DNA of 13,541 nt from JAENVT01 sp031370825 (GTDB taxonomy: Bacteria; Actinomycetota; Acidimicrobiia; Acidimicrobiales; Ilumatobacteraceae): positions 1-13,541 of the forward strand of contig JANMRB010000305.1 of the NCBI GenBank assembly GCA_031370825.1, in the 5' to 3' direction. Positions within the stretch are counted from its first letter, which is position 1, and the number at the start of each line of letters is the position of its first letter. Position numbers and translations under genes: made by a program. Under the pieces are notes generated by a model, which did no database searches, was not told the origin of the DNA, and saw only the letters and a list, made by a program, of their open reading frames with translations. Shown in pieces: positions 6,493 to 13,541 of the stretch.

Positions 6493-7835
6493 TGCACGAG
6501 CGGGAGCAACGACTCGACATCCGGGATGGCGAGCAGCGGATAGCCCAACAGCAGGTGCGCGTTGATCATCGTCAGCACATATGCGTGTCGCAGCAGTCGC
6601 GCCGCGCGATCTGCCGGGATCTTGGACAGCTTCGTAGCGACCTTGCGGTTGGCCTTGGCGTCTTTCGCCCAGTCGGCCTCGGTGTCACCCAACGCTTTGC
6701 GCAGACGGCGCGCTGTCTGCGAGAGCGCGTCATCACCCGGCGAGCCTTCCGGCCGTTCGAACTTCTTCGGGAGCTCGAACGGCGACCGGTCGATCTGCAC
6801 GAGCGTGCCCGCCGGGCGCTTGTCGTGAAAGAGCTCGTCGAGCAGTCGACGGCGTACCGCCGTGGTCTGGTCGTAGAGCACATCCTTGTCGGCGAGCAGG
6901 GCGAGCAGCTCGCCGATGATCGGAACCCGCAGCCGGTTGCGAGCAGTCACGCCTTGGCCGGCACTCGCGTTGACGACGATCAACTCGTCGGGAACGAGAG
7001 GCGGTGGTGTCGGCGGCGTGCCTTCGTGCACCCGGTCGGCAAGGCGGATCGGCCACTCCGTGCCCATGTTGTCGTAGACCCCGCCGTCGACGAGGATGAA
7101 TCCGGCCGGCGCTTCCGCAGTCGGATCGCGGAACTTGTGTGGGGCCGCGGAGCGGTGAACCGGCGAGAACGCACCGGGGAGGCACGCCGATGCCTGCGCC
7201 GCCCAACCGAGCCGCACGTCGGCGGGTTCTCCCCAACCGAGACGGAAGGAGTGCACGAAGCGACCTGAGAAGTAGACCTGTTCCGCTGTCTGGAGATCGC
7301 ACGCGGTGATCACGTGGTCGACACCGGTGTGCATCGCCGCCAACTTCGCCCGTTTGAACAGGACGGCGTCGAAGGCATTGCCGGCGACCCAGCTGCGCTT
7401 CTGGGCGAGCCACCCGACGGCGACGAGTGCCACGGCCCAGACGAGCAATGGCCAGGCGCCGTGGAGCGGGAAGCACAGCCAGCTGGCCACGCCGAGGATC
7501 GCGACCATCGACAGCAGGTAAGCGTACGTCAGCGGTCGTGCCCATACGGTTCCGCCCGTCGAGACCGCTTTGGCCAGAGGTCGGACGTCGTCACGGAAGC
7601 CTTCGGGAGTCACTTTGGTCAGATCGGTCTTCAGGCCGACGTACGCGTTGGTGAGGGATCCGCCGGAGATCGACGACACACACGACAGCTCTGGTCCCTT
7701 GCCGGCATCGACGAGATACAGCAAGGCACCGAGCCCGAACAGCGATGCACGGTGTCCACCACCCGAGAGAGCAACGGCGATGTGGGCGCGACCGGTGGTC
7801 GGGTTGGCGACAACTTCGGCGTTCGAGTCGGCCAT
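6489..7835 (-). CDS. Patatin-like phospholipase with internal membrane hairpin
   Basis: This 448-residue protein contains a patatin catalytic dyad. The oxyanion loop is SGGGHRAS (24-31), the nucleophile is S57 in SSISGGS, and the acid is D250 in LVDGGVYDN. Patatins hydrolyse acyl esters, most often membrane phospholipids. The nucleophile elbow reads S-I-S-G-G rather than the textbook G-x-S-x-G; the variant occurs in bacterial patatins and need not abolish activity. Between the nucleophile and acid segments lie two hydrophobic stretches (about 103-123 and 128-144) that probably form a membrane hairpin, so the enzyme may sit at the inner membrane. The C-terminal 190 residues are mainly helical, charged and unassigned. 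GGGAG lies five bases before the ATG. It is the first gene of the cluster, read from the 93-base spacer, and its stop overlaps the CHAT start by four bases. Confidence 0.88.
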   Translation of the reverse strand: MADSNAEVVANPTTGRAHIAVALSGGGHRASLFGLGALLYLVDAGKGPELSCVSSISGGSLTNAYVGLKTDLTKVTPEGFRDDVRPLAKAVSTGGTVWARPLTYAYLLSMVAILGVASWLCFPLHGAWPLLVWAVALVAVGWLAQKRSWVAGNAFDAVLFKRAKLAAMHTGVDHVITACDLQTAEQVYFSGRFVHSFRLGWGEPADVRLGWAAQASACLPGAFSPVHRSAAPHKFRDPTAEAPAGFILVDGGVYDNMGTEWPIRLADRVHEGTPPTPPPLVPDELIVVNASAGQGVTARNRLRVPIIGELLALLADKDVLYDQTTAVRRRLLDELFHDKRPAGTLVQIDRSPFELPKKFERPEGSPGDDALSQTARRLRKALGDTEADWAKDAKANRKVATKLSKIPADRAARLLRHAYVLTMINAHLLLGYPLLAIPDVESLLPLVQ

Positions 7836-7928
7836 CAGATCTCCCGGCGAGCGCGATTGATGTCACGCAGCGCTGTCGGCGAGTGTACCCGAACCCGGCA
7901 CTGCCGCCTTGTGGCATATGGTGCACGG
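7836..7928. promoter_or_regulatory. Divergent spacer with candidate promoters for the patatin cluster and the PhyH gene
   Basis: This 93-base spacer is the only place from which the four-gene minus-strand cluster can have its own upstream promoter. On the minus strand GGGAG (7841-7845) is the ribosome binding site of the patatin gene, and TACACT (7882-7887, within GGGTACACT) is a plausible -10 element; I see no clear -35 box. On the plus strand TATGGT (7917-7922) is a weak -10 candidate six bases before the GTG at 7929, which would fit leaderless transcription. No clear operator palindrome was seen. Confidence 0.35.
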
Positions 7929-8690
7929 GTGTTGACGTCGGCGCAGACGATTGCCCGGGGGGCCGAGTTGGCGATCGTGCCGTCGGCGGTTCCGCTGGCG
8001 ACGTGCTCGACGTGGCTGGCGCTGATCGACGACGCGTACCGCTGCACAGCGGTCGCGCCGAGCTCGGACCTCGTACCGGAGAGCTCGTCGTTCCGGCTGC
8101 GAGCGGTCGCCGGTCTGTCCGTGGTCGACGTCTGGTCGGCGCTGAGCAGCCACGTGCGCGAGCGCTGTGTGCGCGTCCTGGGGCCGTGGCTTGCGATCGA
8201 TGCCGACCAATGCTGGGTGCGCCGGCAGTACACGCCGGAGTCCGCTCCGCCGCGGCATCGCCCGCACAGCTGGCATCAGGACGGCGCGCTCGGATTCGAG
8301 TTTGCACGGAACGGCGACGCAGCGATCCACGATGACGCACTGCTGCGGGTGGTCACGTGCTGGATCGCGCTGGCGCCGTGCGGCGTCGATGCGCCAGGGC
8401 TCGAACTCGTCACCGATCGCGTCGATCACATGCTCTCACCCACCCAGCTCGCTGACAGCGCCGTCGAGCAGCGATGGCCGACTTCGCGACGAACGCAGCC
8501 GGCGATGGAAGCGGGCGACGCGCTGGTCTTCGGCGGCGAGGTGCTCCATCGCACTCACGTGTCCGCGGCGATGACCCAGACGCGAACGAGCATCGAGCTG
8601 CGCTGCTTCCGAGCGGATGCGATCCCCGATCGCATAGCCCGCGACGAATTCGTGGCGGTCTCGTGTGGCTCAGGTCGCGCCGCGGGCTGA
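7929..8690 (+). CDS. Phytanoyl-CoA dioxygenase (PhyH)-like Fe(II)/2-oxoglutarate oxygenase
   Basis: A 253-residue protein with the facial triad of the PhyH family. The HxD motif is H116 and D118 in SWHQDGALG, the distal His is H207 in GGEVLHRTH, and R219 (TQTRTSIELR) is placed to bind 2-oxoglutarate. Such enzymes hydroxylate or otherwise oxidise small molecules using Fe(II), O2 and 2-oxoglutarate; the substrate is unknown. The frame is open far upstream into the patatin gene, but that part is antisense shadow. I chose GTG 7929 because it falls clear of the patatin start; TTG 7932 and GTG 7911 are alternatives, and none has a good ribosome binding site. It is divergent from the patatin cluster and convergent with the P450 gene, overlapping its 3' end by 21 bases. 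Confidence 0.8.
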   Translation: MLTSAQTIARGAELAIVPSAVPLATCSTWLALIDDAYRCTAVAPSSDLVPESSSFRLRAVAGLSVVDVWSALSSHVRERCVRVLGPWLAIDADQCWVRRQYTPESAPPRHRPHSWHQDGALGFEFARNGDAAIHDDALLRVVTCWIALAPCGVDAPGLELVTDRVDHMLSPTQLADSAVEQRWPTSRRTQPAMEAGDALVFGGEVLHRTHVSAAMTQTRTSIELRCFRADAIPDRIARDEFVAVSCGSGRAAG

Positions 8691-10064
8691 GACCCGGAAT
8701 GGTGCGCCGCCCGTTGGCCGGTTGACGACCATGCCGATCGGGTGTGGCATCTCGGTGCTTGTCGGCGTGAGGTCGAGTCGTTGGGCGAGGCGGGCGATGA
8801 TGAGGGTGAGCTCCATCTGGGCGAGGGCGAACCCGATGCACATGTGGGGACCACGTCCGAATGGCACCCAGGCCTGGTCGGTGACCGCCCTCTGCTCCAC
8901 AGTCATGTTGGTGAACCGGTCGGGATCGAAGCGCAACGGGTCGATCCACGAGGCTGGATCGCGTCCGGCGAGGTGTGGCGACCATACGACCAGCGTTCCT
9001 TTCTGGATCAGATACCGGCCAAGGCGGACATCGATGGCAGCCATCCGGGCACCGATGAGGCCGGCGGGATGAAGCCGCAGCGACTCGTGCACCACGCGCT
9101 GTGCGTACTCGAGCTTGGCGAGGGTGCTGTGGTCAGGTTCGGCGGCTGTTTCGTCGGTCGGTCCGAGAACGGCGTCGGCTTCGGCCCTCAGCCGCAGCCA
9201 GGCGTCAGGGGACAGCGCTGCACACCACAGCACCCACGCGAGCGCGGACGCCGTGGTGTCGTACCCTGCGCCGATCAGGGTCCTGACCTGATCGCGGATC
9301 TCGGCATCGGACATCGAGCCATCGATCACGATCGCCTCGAGGATGTCGAACGGGTCGCCGGTTGGGTGGGATCTCCGTTGGGTGATCTCGGCATCGATGA
9401 TCACGTCGATCGCTCGTCGATCGGCTCGCACGCGCGAACGGGCGGTGAACGGGAACGGGTGAGGAAGTTGTTTGACCGCTGGTGCTTCGATGAACTGCTG
9501 CGGGCGTTCATAGAGTTCGCCGATCTCGTCGGCGCGTGAGGCCAATCGTTCGCCGAAGAAGGCGTGCACAGTGATGCCGAGGATGAGGTCGCGACCGACG
9601 GGGTATAGGTCGAGTTCGGTCTGATGGGTGCCGAGTGGCTGGGTGACGCCGTCGATCGCCGCGTCGGTGCGGGCCAAGATCATCGGGATCCAGCTGTTGA
9701 GCCGACGGCGTGTGAAGGCCGTCTGGACCGAACTGCGACGGCGATGATGATCCTCACCGTCGGACACGATCATCGAGCCTCTACCGACCACGAACCTGAC
9801 CCCGACCATGTTGAACTTGTGACTCCAGCGAAACGACTCGGCGGGCATCGAGAACATCTGATGGAGCAGACCGGGATCACCGACGACGGCAATGCGCGTC
9901 GGCCCCAACCGCAGCTCGCTGATCGGGCCGTATGCATCGTGAAGGCCATCGAGTGCCGTCGACGGGTCACGGAACAGTTGGCGAACTCGACGCAGCGTCT
10001 CGAGACCGCGCGGCCCTGGGAGTCGCTCGGTCGCCACCGGTGTCGATTTTTCCGAGGAGATCAT
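8670..10064 (-). CDS. Cytochrome P450
   Basis: This 464-residue P450 contains all family hallmarks: the oxygen-binding I-helix GAGYDTT (265-271), the K-helix ExxR (E327, R330 in ESLRLHP), the PERF-like segment FDPDRF (379-384), and the heme-binding loop FGRGPHMCIG with C409 as the heme thiolate ligand. It needs electron donors (ferredoxin and reductase) that are not encoded in the window. The substrate cannot be told. The N terminus has no membrane anchor, so it is probably soluble. The ATG lies two bases after the TAG of the upstream membrane protein and lacks a clear ribosome binding site, so translation is probably coupled to the ABC transporter operon. This makes it likely that the P450 modifies the compound that the transporter moves, or helps to inactivate it. 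Confidence 0.95.
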   Translation of the reverse strand: MISSEKSTPVATERLPGPRGLETLRRVRQLFRDPSTALDGLHDAYGPISELRLGPTRIAVVGDPGLLHQMFSMPAESFRWSHKFNMVGVRFVVGRGSMIVSDGEDHHRRRSSVQTAFTRRRLNSWIPMILARTDAAIDGVTQPLGTHQTELDLYPVGRDLILGITVHAFFGERLASRADEIGELYERPQQFIEAPAVKQLPHPFPFTARSRVRADRRAIDVIIDAEITQRRSHPTGDPFDILEAIVIDGSMSDAEIRDQVRTLIGAGYDTTASALAWVLWCAALSPDAWLRLRAEADAVLGPTDETAAEPDHSTLAKLEYAQRVVHESLRLHPAGLIGARMAAIDVRLGRYLIQKGTLVVWSPHLAGRDPASWIDPLRFDPDRFTNMTVEQRAVTDQAWVPFGRGPHMCIGFALAQMELTLIIARLAQRLDLTPTSTEMPHPIGMVVNRPTGGAPFRVSARGAT

Positions 10065-10066
10065 GA

Positions 10067-10744
10067 CTAAAGCATCGCCCGTCTGGATGCGGACTGCATC
10101 CGTGAGTTGTGTCGAACACTTTTCCGGCCAGCTGGGTCGCGGCTCGCGAGCAGCAGCAATGCGGCGCCGGCAAGCGCAAGCCAGATCCAGCGTTCGCGCA
10201 GGTCCTGGCCCGGTACCAGCGATGGGAAGACTCGGACGTCGCGGAAAACGACGCCGGACAGGAACGCCGGCCCGACGAGCACGACAAGCGCAGCAGTCGG
10301 GCCTCCAGGCGCCTGCGTGCGCCGCTGCACCATGGCCGAGGTCGCCAGACCGATCGCGGCGAGTGCTGCGACCTCGATGACGACGTCGTAGGTCGGGAAC
10401 CGCTGGATGTCGGATGTGGCAACGACCCCGGCGATCACCAACCAGGTTGCGGCCGTGATGACGCCGACGATCGCGACGCGGTGGATTCGCCGCCGAATGA
10501 GAGGCGTTGGCGATGCGGCAACCGTCTCGGCGGCGGGGTCGTCGAGCGCGAAACCGAGACCCGCTGTCGAGGCAACGAACGCGAGCGCGTAGATCTCCGC
10601 AAGGTCGTGACCGGTGCTCATGCCGGTGATGATCGTGCCCACGGCGATCAGCCCGCCGAGGATCGTCGGCACCGTCTGGGTGCTGCGCACACGTAGGGCC
10701 GATGCCCGTGACTCGCCTATCTTGACGAGTTCAGTCGTGGTCAC
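10067..10744 (-). CDS. Small six-helix membrane protein of the ABC transporter operon
   Basis: A 225-residue hydrophobic protein with about six predicted membrane segments (around residues 14-35, 42-60, 80-102, 108-128, 140-160 and 175-192). I recognise no specific family; position suggests an accessory membrane subunit or ABC-2-like permease partner. The frame is open much further upstream, but that part is arginine-rich antisense-like sequence overlapping the large permease gene in another frame. The start chosen is GTG at 10744, giving VTTTELVKIGESRAS, because its GTGA overlaps the permease stop by four bases, the usual coupling arrangement in this operon. No strong ribosome binding site is seen. 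It is followed two bases later by the P450 gene. Confidence 0.75.
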   Translation of the reverse strand: MTTTELVKIGESRASALRVRSTQTVPTILGGLIAVGTIITGMSTGHDLAEIYALAFVASTAGLGFALDDPAAETVAASPTPLIRRRIHRVAIVGVITAATWLVIAGVVATSDIQRFPTYDVVIEVAALAAIGLATSAMVQRRTQAPGGPTAALVVLVGPAFLSGVVFRDVRVFPSLVPGQDLRERWIWLALAGAALLLLASRDPAGRKSVRHNSRMQSASRRAML

Positions 10745-12477
10745 CGGCACGCGACGAGCCCCGCAGGTATGGCTGAGCGGCCACCGGCCGGTACCACGCC
10801 GAGTTCCGTCATCAGATCCTCGGTCGTGGCCGACGGGTCGCTCCATCGTTGCCAGTCGGCCCACAGGGTGTCGCGTACGAACGTCGCGTCGAGCGTGAGG
10901 ATCGTCTGTGCGGCGACGATGTCGGCTGCCGACCACAGCACGGGGGGAGTGGCGTCTCTGATCCAGAGGTACCCGTCGATCCACTCGGGAGGCACATTGG
11001 ATCCGCTGTCTGAGTCTCGGAGTCCGCTCCAGGTGCCGCTGACGAACCGCTTGGCGTCGTCGTCGTTCATTCCTTGTGCGGCTACCCACAGCGCGACGAT
11101 GCCTCTCGCCTGGCCTCCGGCCCAGCACGGTGCGTCGCCTGCCGGTACCGAGGGAAGGTCGACCGACCAGAGGCCGAGCGCCAGCCGATTGATCAGGTTC
11201 GACTCCGTTCCATCGACCTCGACCCCGTTCCAATTGGCTGAATCCGCAGTCCACGACGTGGTGAGAGCGTCGATGTCGATCAGCTCGCGCACGGCCGGGT
11301 CGAGTCGATCGAGGCGAGGTTCGTGCCAGACGACCGCGAATCCGCCGGCGCGCTGTTGGGGCCCGACGGCGGCGAACGGTGAAGTGAGCTCACGGGCCCA
11401 GACCTTGGTGATGTCGGCGTAGTCGTGGTAGGCGCACAGCGTCAATCCGTCCTTGGTTCGACATGACGAGTGCGCGACGGGATCGGAGATCATCGCGGCG
11501 ATTCGCTCGGCATCAGCGTCGGTCATTGGACGCGTCTGGACGTAGCCGGCCAGGCCTGCAAGCGAGACCGCTCCGACACCGAGGAGCAGCGTGAACCGGT
11601 CGTGTCGTTGCCTGGCCACGGCGACAACCGCGACCACGAGTGCGAGTGCGAGCAGGTAGGCGGCGTGCCACCAGCTGGGGCGAACCGCGAAGGCCCAGTC
11701 ATGATCGGGGTAGCGCGGCCAGATCGACAACTGACGGGTGAGGCTCCAGTGGTGGCCGCCGATACCCCCGATGGCGGATCCACCGATCGCCAATACAACA
11801 ACTGCGACGAGCGCGACCAGGGGATTGGGGAGCCAACGCGCCAACGCCACAGCGAGCGACCCGGCGCACGCCACGAGCGCGAAGCTGACCATGATGTCGC
11901 CAATGCTCGCCGCGTCGATCGCCCCGAAGTGGTTCGTCAGGAGCCTCCCGCTGGCAAACGTTGCGGCGACGAACACGATCTGGACCACCAACGCCATCCA
12001 CACGGAACCGAGATGCCCGACGACACGAGTGGTGGCGGTCGCCGGTAGTGAATCGAACAGTTCCTCGGTCCCTTCGCGTCGGGCACGCAACGCCGCGAGG
12101 TTCATCGCCACCAACGTCATCCCTGCGAACGGGAGAGTGAACACGGGCAACAGGGCCAGCCAGTACCTCCACGAGTTGTTCGCGCCGAGGTTGTCCGAAG
12201 CCCACACGAGACCAAAGATCAAGAGGATCGCGATCGACATGAAGATCGCGACGATGAACACTTCGTTACGCATCAACTGACGACCCTCGACACGAGCCAA
12301 CTGCACGCCGGCTGCATGTTGGGCCCTGGAACCCATGTGTCGCGTGTCGGAGCCGCGCTCCGACACAGATTTTGGATGAGCCGGCTGCCAATCGTCGATA
12401 GCTGTGCGGTTGCTACCGCGGTGGGTGAACGCATACGCGATCCCGAACACCAGCGCGCCGAGCACGATCACTTCCAC
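10741..12477 (-). CDS. ABC-2-type transporter permease with large C-terminal soluble domain
   Basis: This 578-residue protein begins with one hydrophobic segment (1-17), a polar linker (18-66), then a membrane core with about six segments between residues 70 and 312 (about 72-92, 104-130, 155-176, 196-212, 218-240 and 270-312). The segment RREGTEELFDSLPAT (133-147) resembles the cytoplasmic loop seen in ABC-2 permeases that pair with an ATPase. After residue 316 comes a soluble domain of roughly 260 residues containing C339 and C346, with no recognised function; topology suggests it may face outside. The GTG start overlaps the ATPase 3' end by ten bases and has GGAG five bases upstream. The substrate is unknown; export is more likely than import because no substrate-binding protein is present. 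Confidence 0.82.
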   Translation of the reverse strand: MEVIVLGALVFGIAYAFTHRGSNRTAIDDWQPAHPKSVSERGSDTRHMGSRAQHAAGVQLARVEGRQLMRNEVFIVAIFMSIAILLIFGLVWASDNLGANNSWRYWLALLPVFTLPFAGMTLVAMNLAALRARREGTEELFDSLPATATTRVVGHLGSVWMALVVQIVFVAATFASGRLLTNHFGAIDAASIGDIMVSFALVACAGSLAVALARWLPNPLVALVAVVVLAIGGSAIGGIGGHHWSLTRQLSIWPRYPDHDWAFAVRPSWWHAAYLLALALVVAVVAVARQRHDRFTLLLGVGAVSLAGLAGYVQTRPMTDADAERIAAMISDPVAHSSCRTKDGLTLCAYHDYADITKVWARELTSPFAAVGPQQRAGGFAVVWHEPRLDRLDPAVRELIDIDALTTSWTADSANWNGVEVDGTESNLINRLALGLWSVDLPSVPAGDAPCWAGGQARGIVALWVAAQGMNDDDAKRFVSGTWSGLRDSDSGSNVPPEWIDGYLWIRDATPPVLWSAADIVAAQTILTLDATFVRDTLWADWQRWSDPSATTEDLMTELGVVPAGGRSAIPAGLVACR

Positions 12478-13358
12478 GACGACTCCTGCAGCACCGTCGC
12501 CCCGACGAGCAACAGGTACCCGTCCTCGACCCGGGGTTCGTCGAGACGAGCATTCGGCGGCGGTTCGCCGACATGGCGGACCATCCCGTCACCGGTCATC
12601 CACGCCAGCTGAGCAGACGGGTCTCGCGCATCGGCGAGCCACACCCGCCCGGCCGCAAGACCGGCCAGACCCGTCGGGGTGCCGTCATAGTGGATGACGC
12701 CGCCGTGCATCACGACGACCCGCTGACACAACGCAGCGACATCCTCGGTCTGATGCGTCGACAGCACCACGGTGGCCCCGTTCGCAGCGGTCGACAACAG
12801 CTCACGGAACCGAAGCCGTTGCTCCGGATCGAGACCAGCCGTTGGTTCGTCGAGGACGAGGAGCTCGGGTGACCCGAGCAACGCCTGGGCGATCGCCACG
12901 CGTCGACGCATCCCGCCCGACAACTGCCGGATCCGCTTGTGCATCACCGACGTCAGACCAACCACATCGAGCACACGGCGGACCTCGTCATGTCGCGCTC
13001 GCCGATCCGTGATCAGCTTCAGTACCGCTACATAGTCGACGAAATCGAACGCCGAGAACTGTCGATGAAAGCCGGGCTCCTGAGGCACGTAGCCCAACTG
13101 CCGCCGGATCAGTTCGCGACCCTGGGCATTCGCAGTCGTATGACCCAACAGCTCAATGTTCCCGCTGTCAGGCGCCAGCACCGTCGCCATCACGCGCAGC
13201 AGGGTGGTCTTGCCGGCACCGTTCGGGCCGAGCAACCCGGTGACCCCCGCTCCGATCGCGAGGGTCACATCGTCGACCGCGACCGTGCGCCCATAGCGTT
13301 TGGTGACGCCCTCGAGCATCACACCGGCAGTTGTCATTGTCGAATCGTTCATCGTCAT
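12468..13358 (-). CDS. ABC transporter ATP-binding protein
   Basis: A 296-residue ABC ATPase with all motifs in order: Walker A GPNGAGKTT (44-52), Q-loop Q93 in YVPQEPG, signature LSGGM (146-150), Walker B LLVLDEP (166-172), D-loop and switch H202 in LSTHQTED. It powers the neighbouring permease and is of the drug/lipid/peptide export type (CcmA/DrrA-like) judging by sequence style. The frame is open to the window edge, but the first 60 residues of that longer reading are arginine-rich and overlap the preceding gene. The ATG at 13358 is preferred because GGAGG sits six bases upstream, ATGA overlaps the preceding stop, and the ABC fold begins about 13 residues later. The C-terminal 70 residues form a short unassigned extension. 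Confidence 0.93.
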   Translation of the reverse strand: MTMNDSTMTTAGVMLEGVTKRYGRTVAVDDVTLAIGAGVTGLLGPNGAGKTTLLRVMATVLAPDSGNIELLGHTTANAQGRELIRRQLGYVPQEPGFHRQFSAFDFVDYVAVLKLITDRRARHDEVRRVLDVVGLTSVMHKRIRQLSGGMRRRVAIAQALLGSPELLVLDEPTAGLDPEQRLRFRELLSTAANGATVVLSTHQTEDVAALCQRVVVMHGGVIHYDGTPTGLAGLAAGRVWLADARDPSAQLAWMTGDGMVRHVGEPPPNARLDEPRVEDGYLLLVGATVLQESSWK

Positions 13359-13541
13359 CGTCGTCCTCCACTCGCGATCATCACGTCGAAACGGGGCTTG
13401 CGGGTTGCAACGATCGCCACCGCGATCGCGGCGACAACGGCGACGATGGTCTGTCCGGGCGAACTGAAGATCAACGACTTGCCCACGAAATCGCCTGCCT
13501 TGTCGCGGTCGATCAGCACGACTAACGCCACCAACCACCCA
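13355..13541 (-). CDS. Membrane protein, C-terminal fragment (5' end beyond window)
   Basis: On the minus strand a frame open from the right edge encodes 61 residues and ends with a TGA that overlaps the ATPase ATG (ATGA). The fragment contains two hydrophobic stretches, GWLVALVVLI at the edge and TIVAVVAAIAVAIVAT (31-46), separated by a short polar loop, then a basic tail RKPRFDVMIASGGRR. This is typical of the last two helices of a polytopic membrane protein, probably another ABC permease subunit in the same operon, but family and substrate cannot be determined from this piece. The hydrophobic pattern and the coupling overlap support this frame over the arginine-rich alternative. Confidence 0.72.
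   Translation of the reverse strand, partial: GWLVALVVLIDRDKAGDFVGKSLIFSSPGQTIVAVVAAIAVAIVATRKPRFDVMIASGGRR
13365..13369 (-). promoter_or_regulatory. Ribosome binding site of the ABC ATPase
   Basis: Minus-strand GGAGG, six bases before the ATG at 13358. It settles the start of the ATPase against the longer open frame, which begins at the window edge, and lies inside the coding end of the preceding membrane protein. Confidence 0.75.

Noticed and set aside
7314..7928. Upstream extension of the PhyH-like reading frame
   Set aside because: It runs antisense through the patatin gene and its translation has no PhyH-family character; the real domain begins near 7929.
10745..11254. N-terminal extension of the small membrane protein
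   Set aside because: Arg-rich sequence in an alternate frame of the permease gene; the GTG at 10744 with a GTGA overlap is the natural start.
13359..13538. 60-residue N-terminal extension of the ABC ATPase
   Set aside because: Arg-rich, no ABC homology, overlaps the membrane protein tail in another frame; GGAGG marks the ATG at 13358.

Overview
The window is gene-dense, GC-rich DNA with long antisense shadow ORFs, GTG starts and overlapping stop/start codons. The truncated gene at the left edge is an HNH nuclease of the type seen in actinobacterial DUF222/13E12-repeat proteins. Together these suggest an actinobacterium, possibly an Acidimicrobiia-like environmental lineage. That placement is inference; no marker gene is present. 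I see no tRNA, rRNA, CRISPR array, insertion sequence or phage gene.

Layout from left to right: (1) the 3' end of the HNH gene (+, 1-246), then about 220 bases with nothing convincing. (2) A minus-strand four-gene cluster (7835 down to 471). In transcription order it encodes a patatin-like lipase with a hydrophobic hairpin, a 905-residue protein ending in a CHAT (caspase-like) domain, a stand-alone ComEC-type metallo-beta-lactamase-fold protein, and a 710-residue protein with the full three-domain layout of arthropod hemocyanin/prophenoloxidase. The first three genes are translationally coupled (ATGA overlap, then a 2-base gap); the fourth follows after 74 bases with its own strong ribosome binding site. 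(3) A 93-base divergent spacer and a plus-strand PhyH-like Fe(II)/2-oxoglutarate oxygenase gene (7929-8690). (4) A second minus-strand operon (right edge down to 8670): the end of a membrane protein, an ABC ATPase, a large ABC-type membrane protein, a small six-helix membrane protein and a cytochrome P450, joined by overlaps of 4, 10 and 4 bases and a 2-base gap. The P450 and PhyH genes converge and overlap by 21 bases.

The most striking content is cluster (2). A type-3 copper protein that looks like arthropod prophenoloxidase, with all six copper-binding histidines and the C-terminal domain with its four cysteines, sits in an apparent operon with a caspase-like protease, a membrane-lipid hydrolase candidate and an MBL-fold protein. 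Patatin and CHAT proteins are recurrent effectors in bacterial immunity and programmed death, and phenoloxidase is an innate-immune effector in arthropods. A protease- and lysis-linked quinone-producing or oxygen-consuming response is therefore a reasonable hypothesis, but nothing here shows it directly. Region (4) looks like an efflux or self-protection transporter co-transcribed with an oxidising enzyme.
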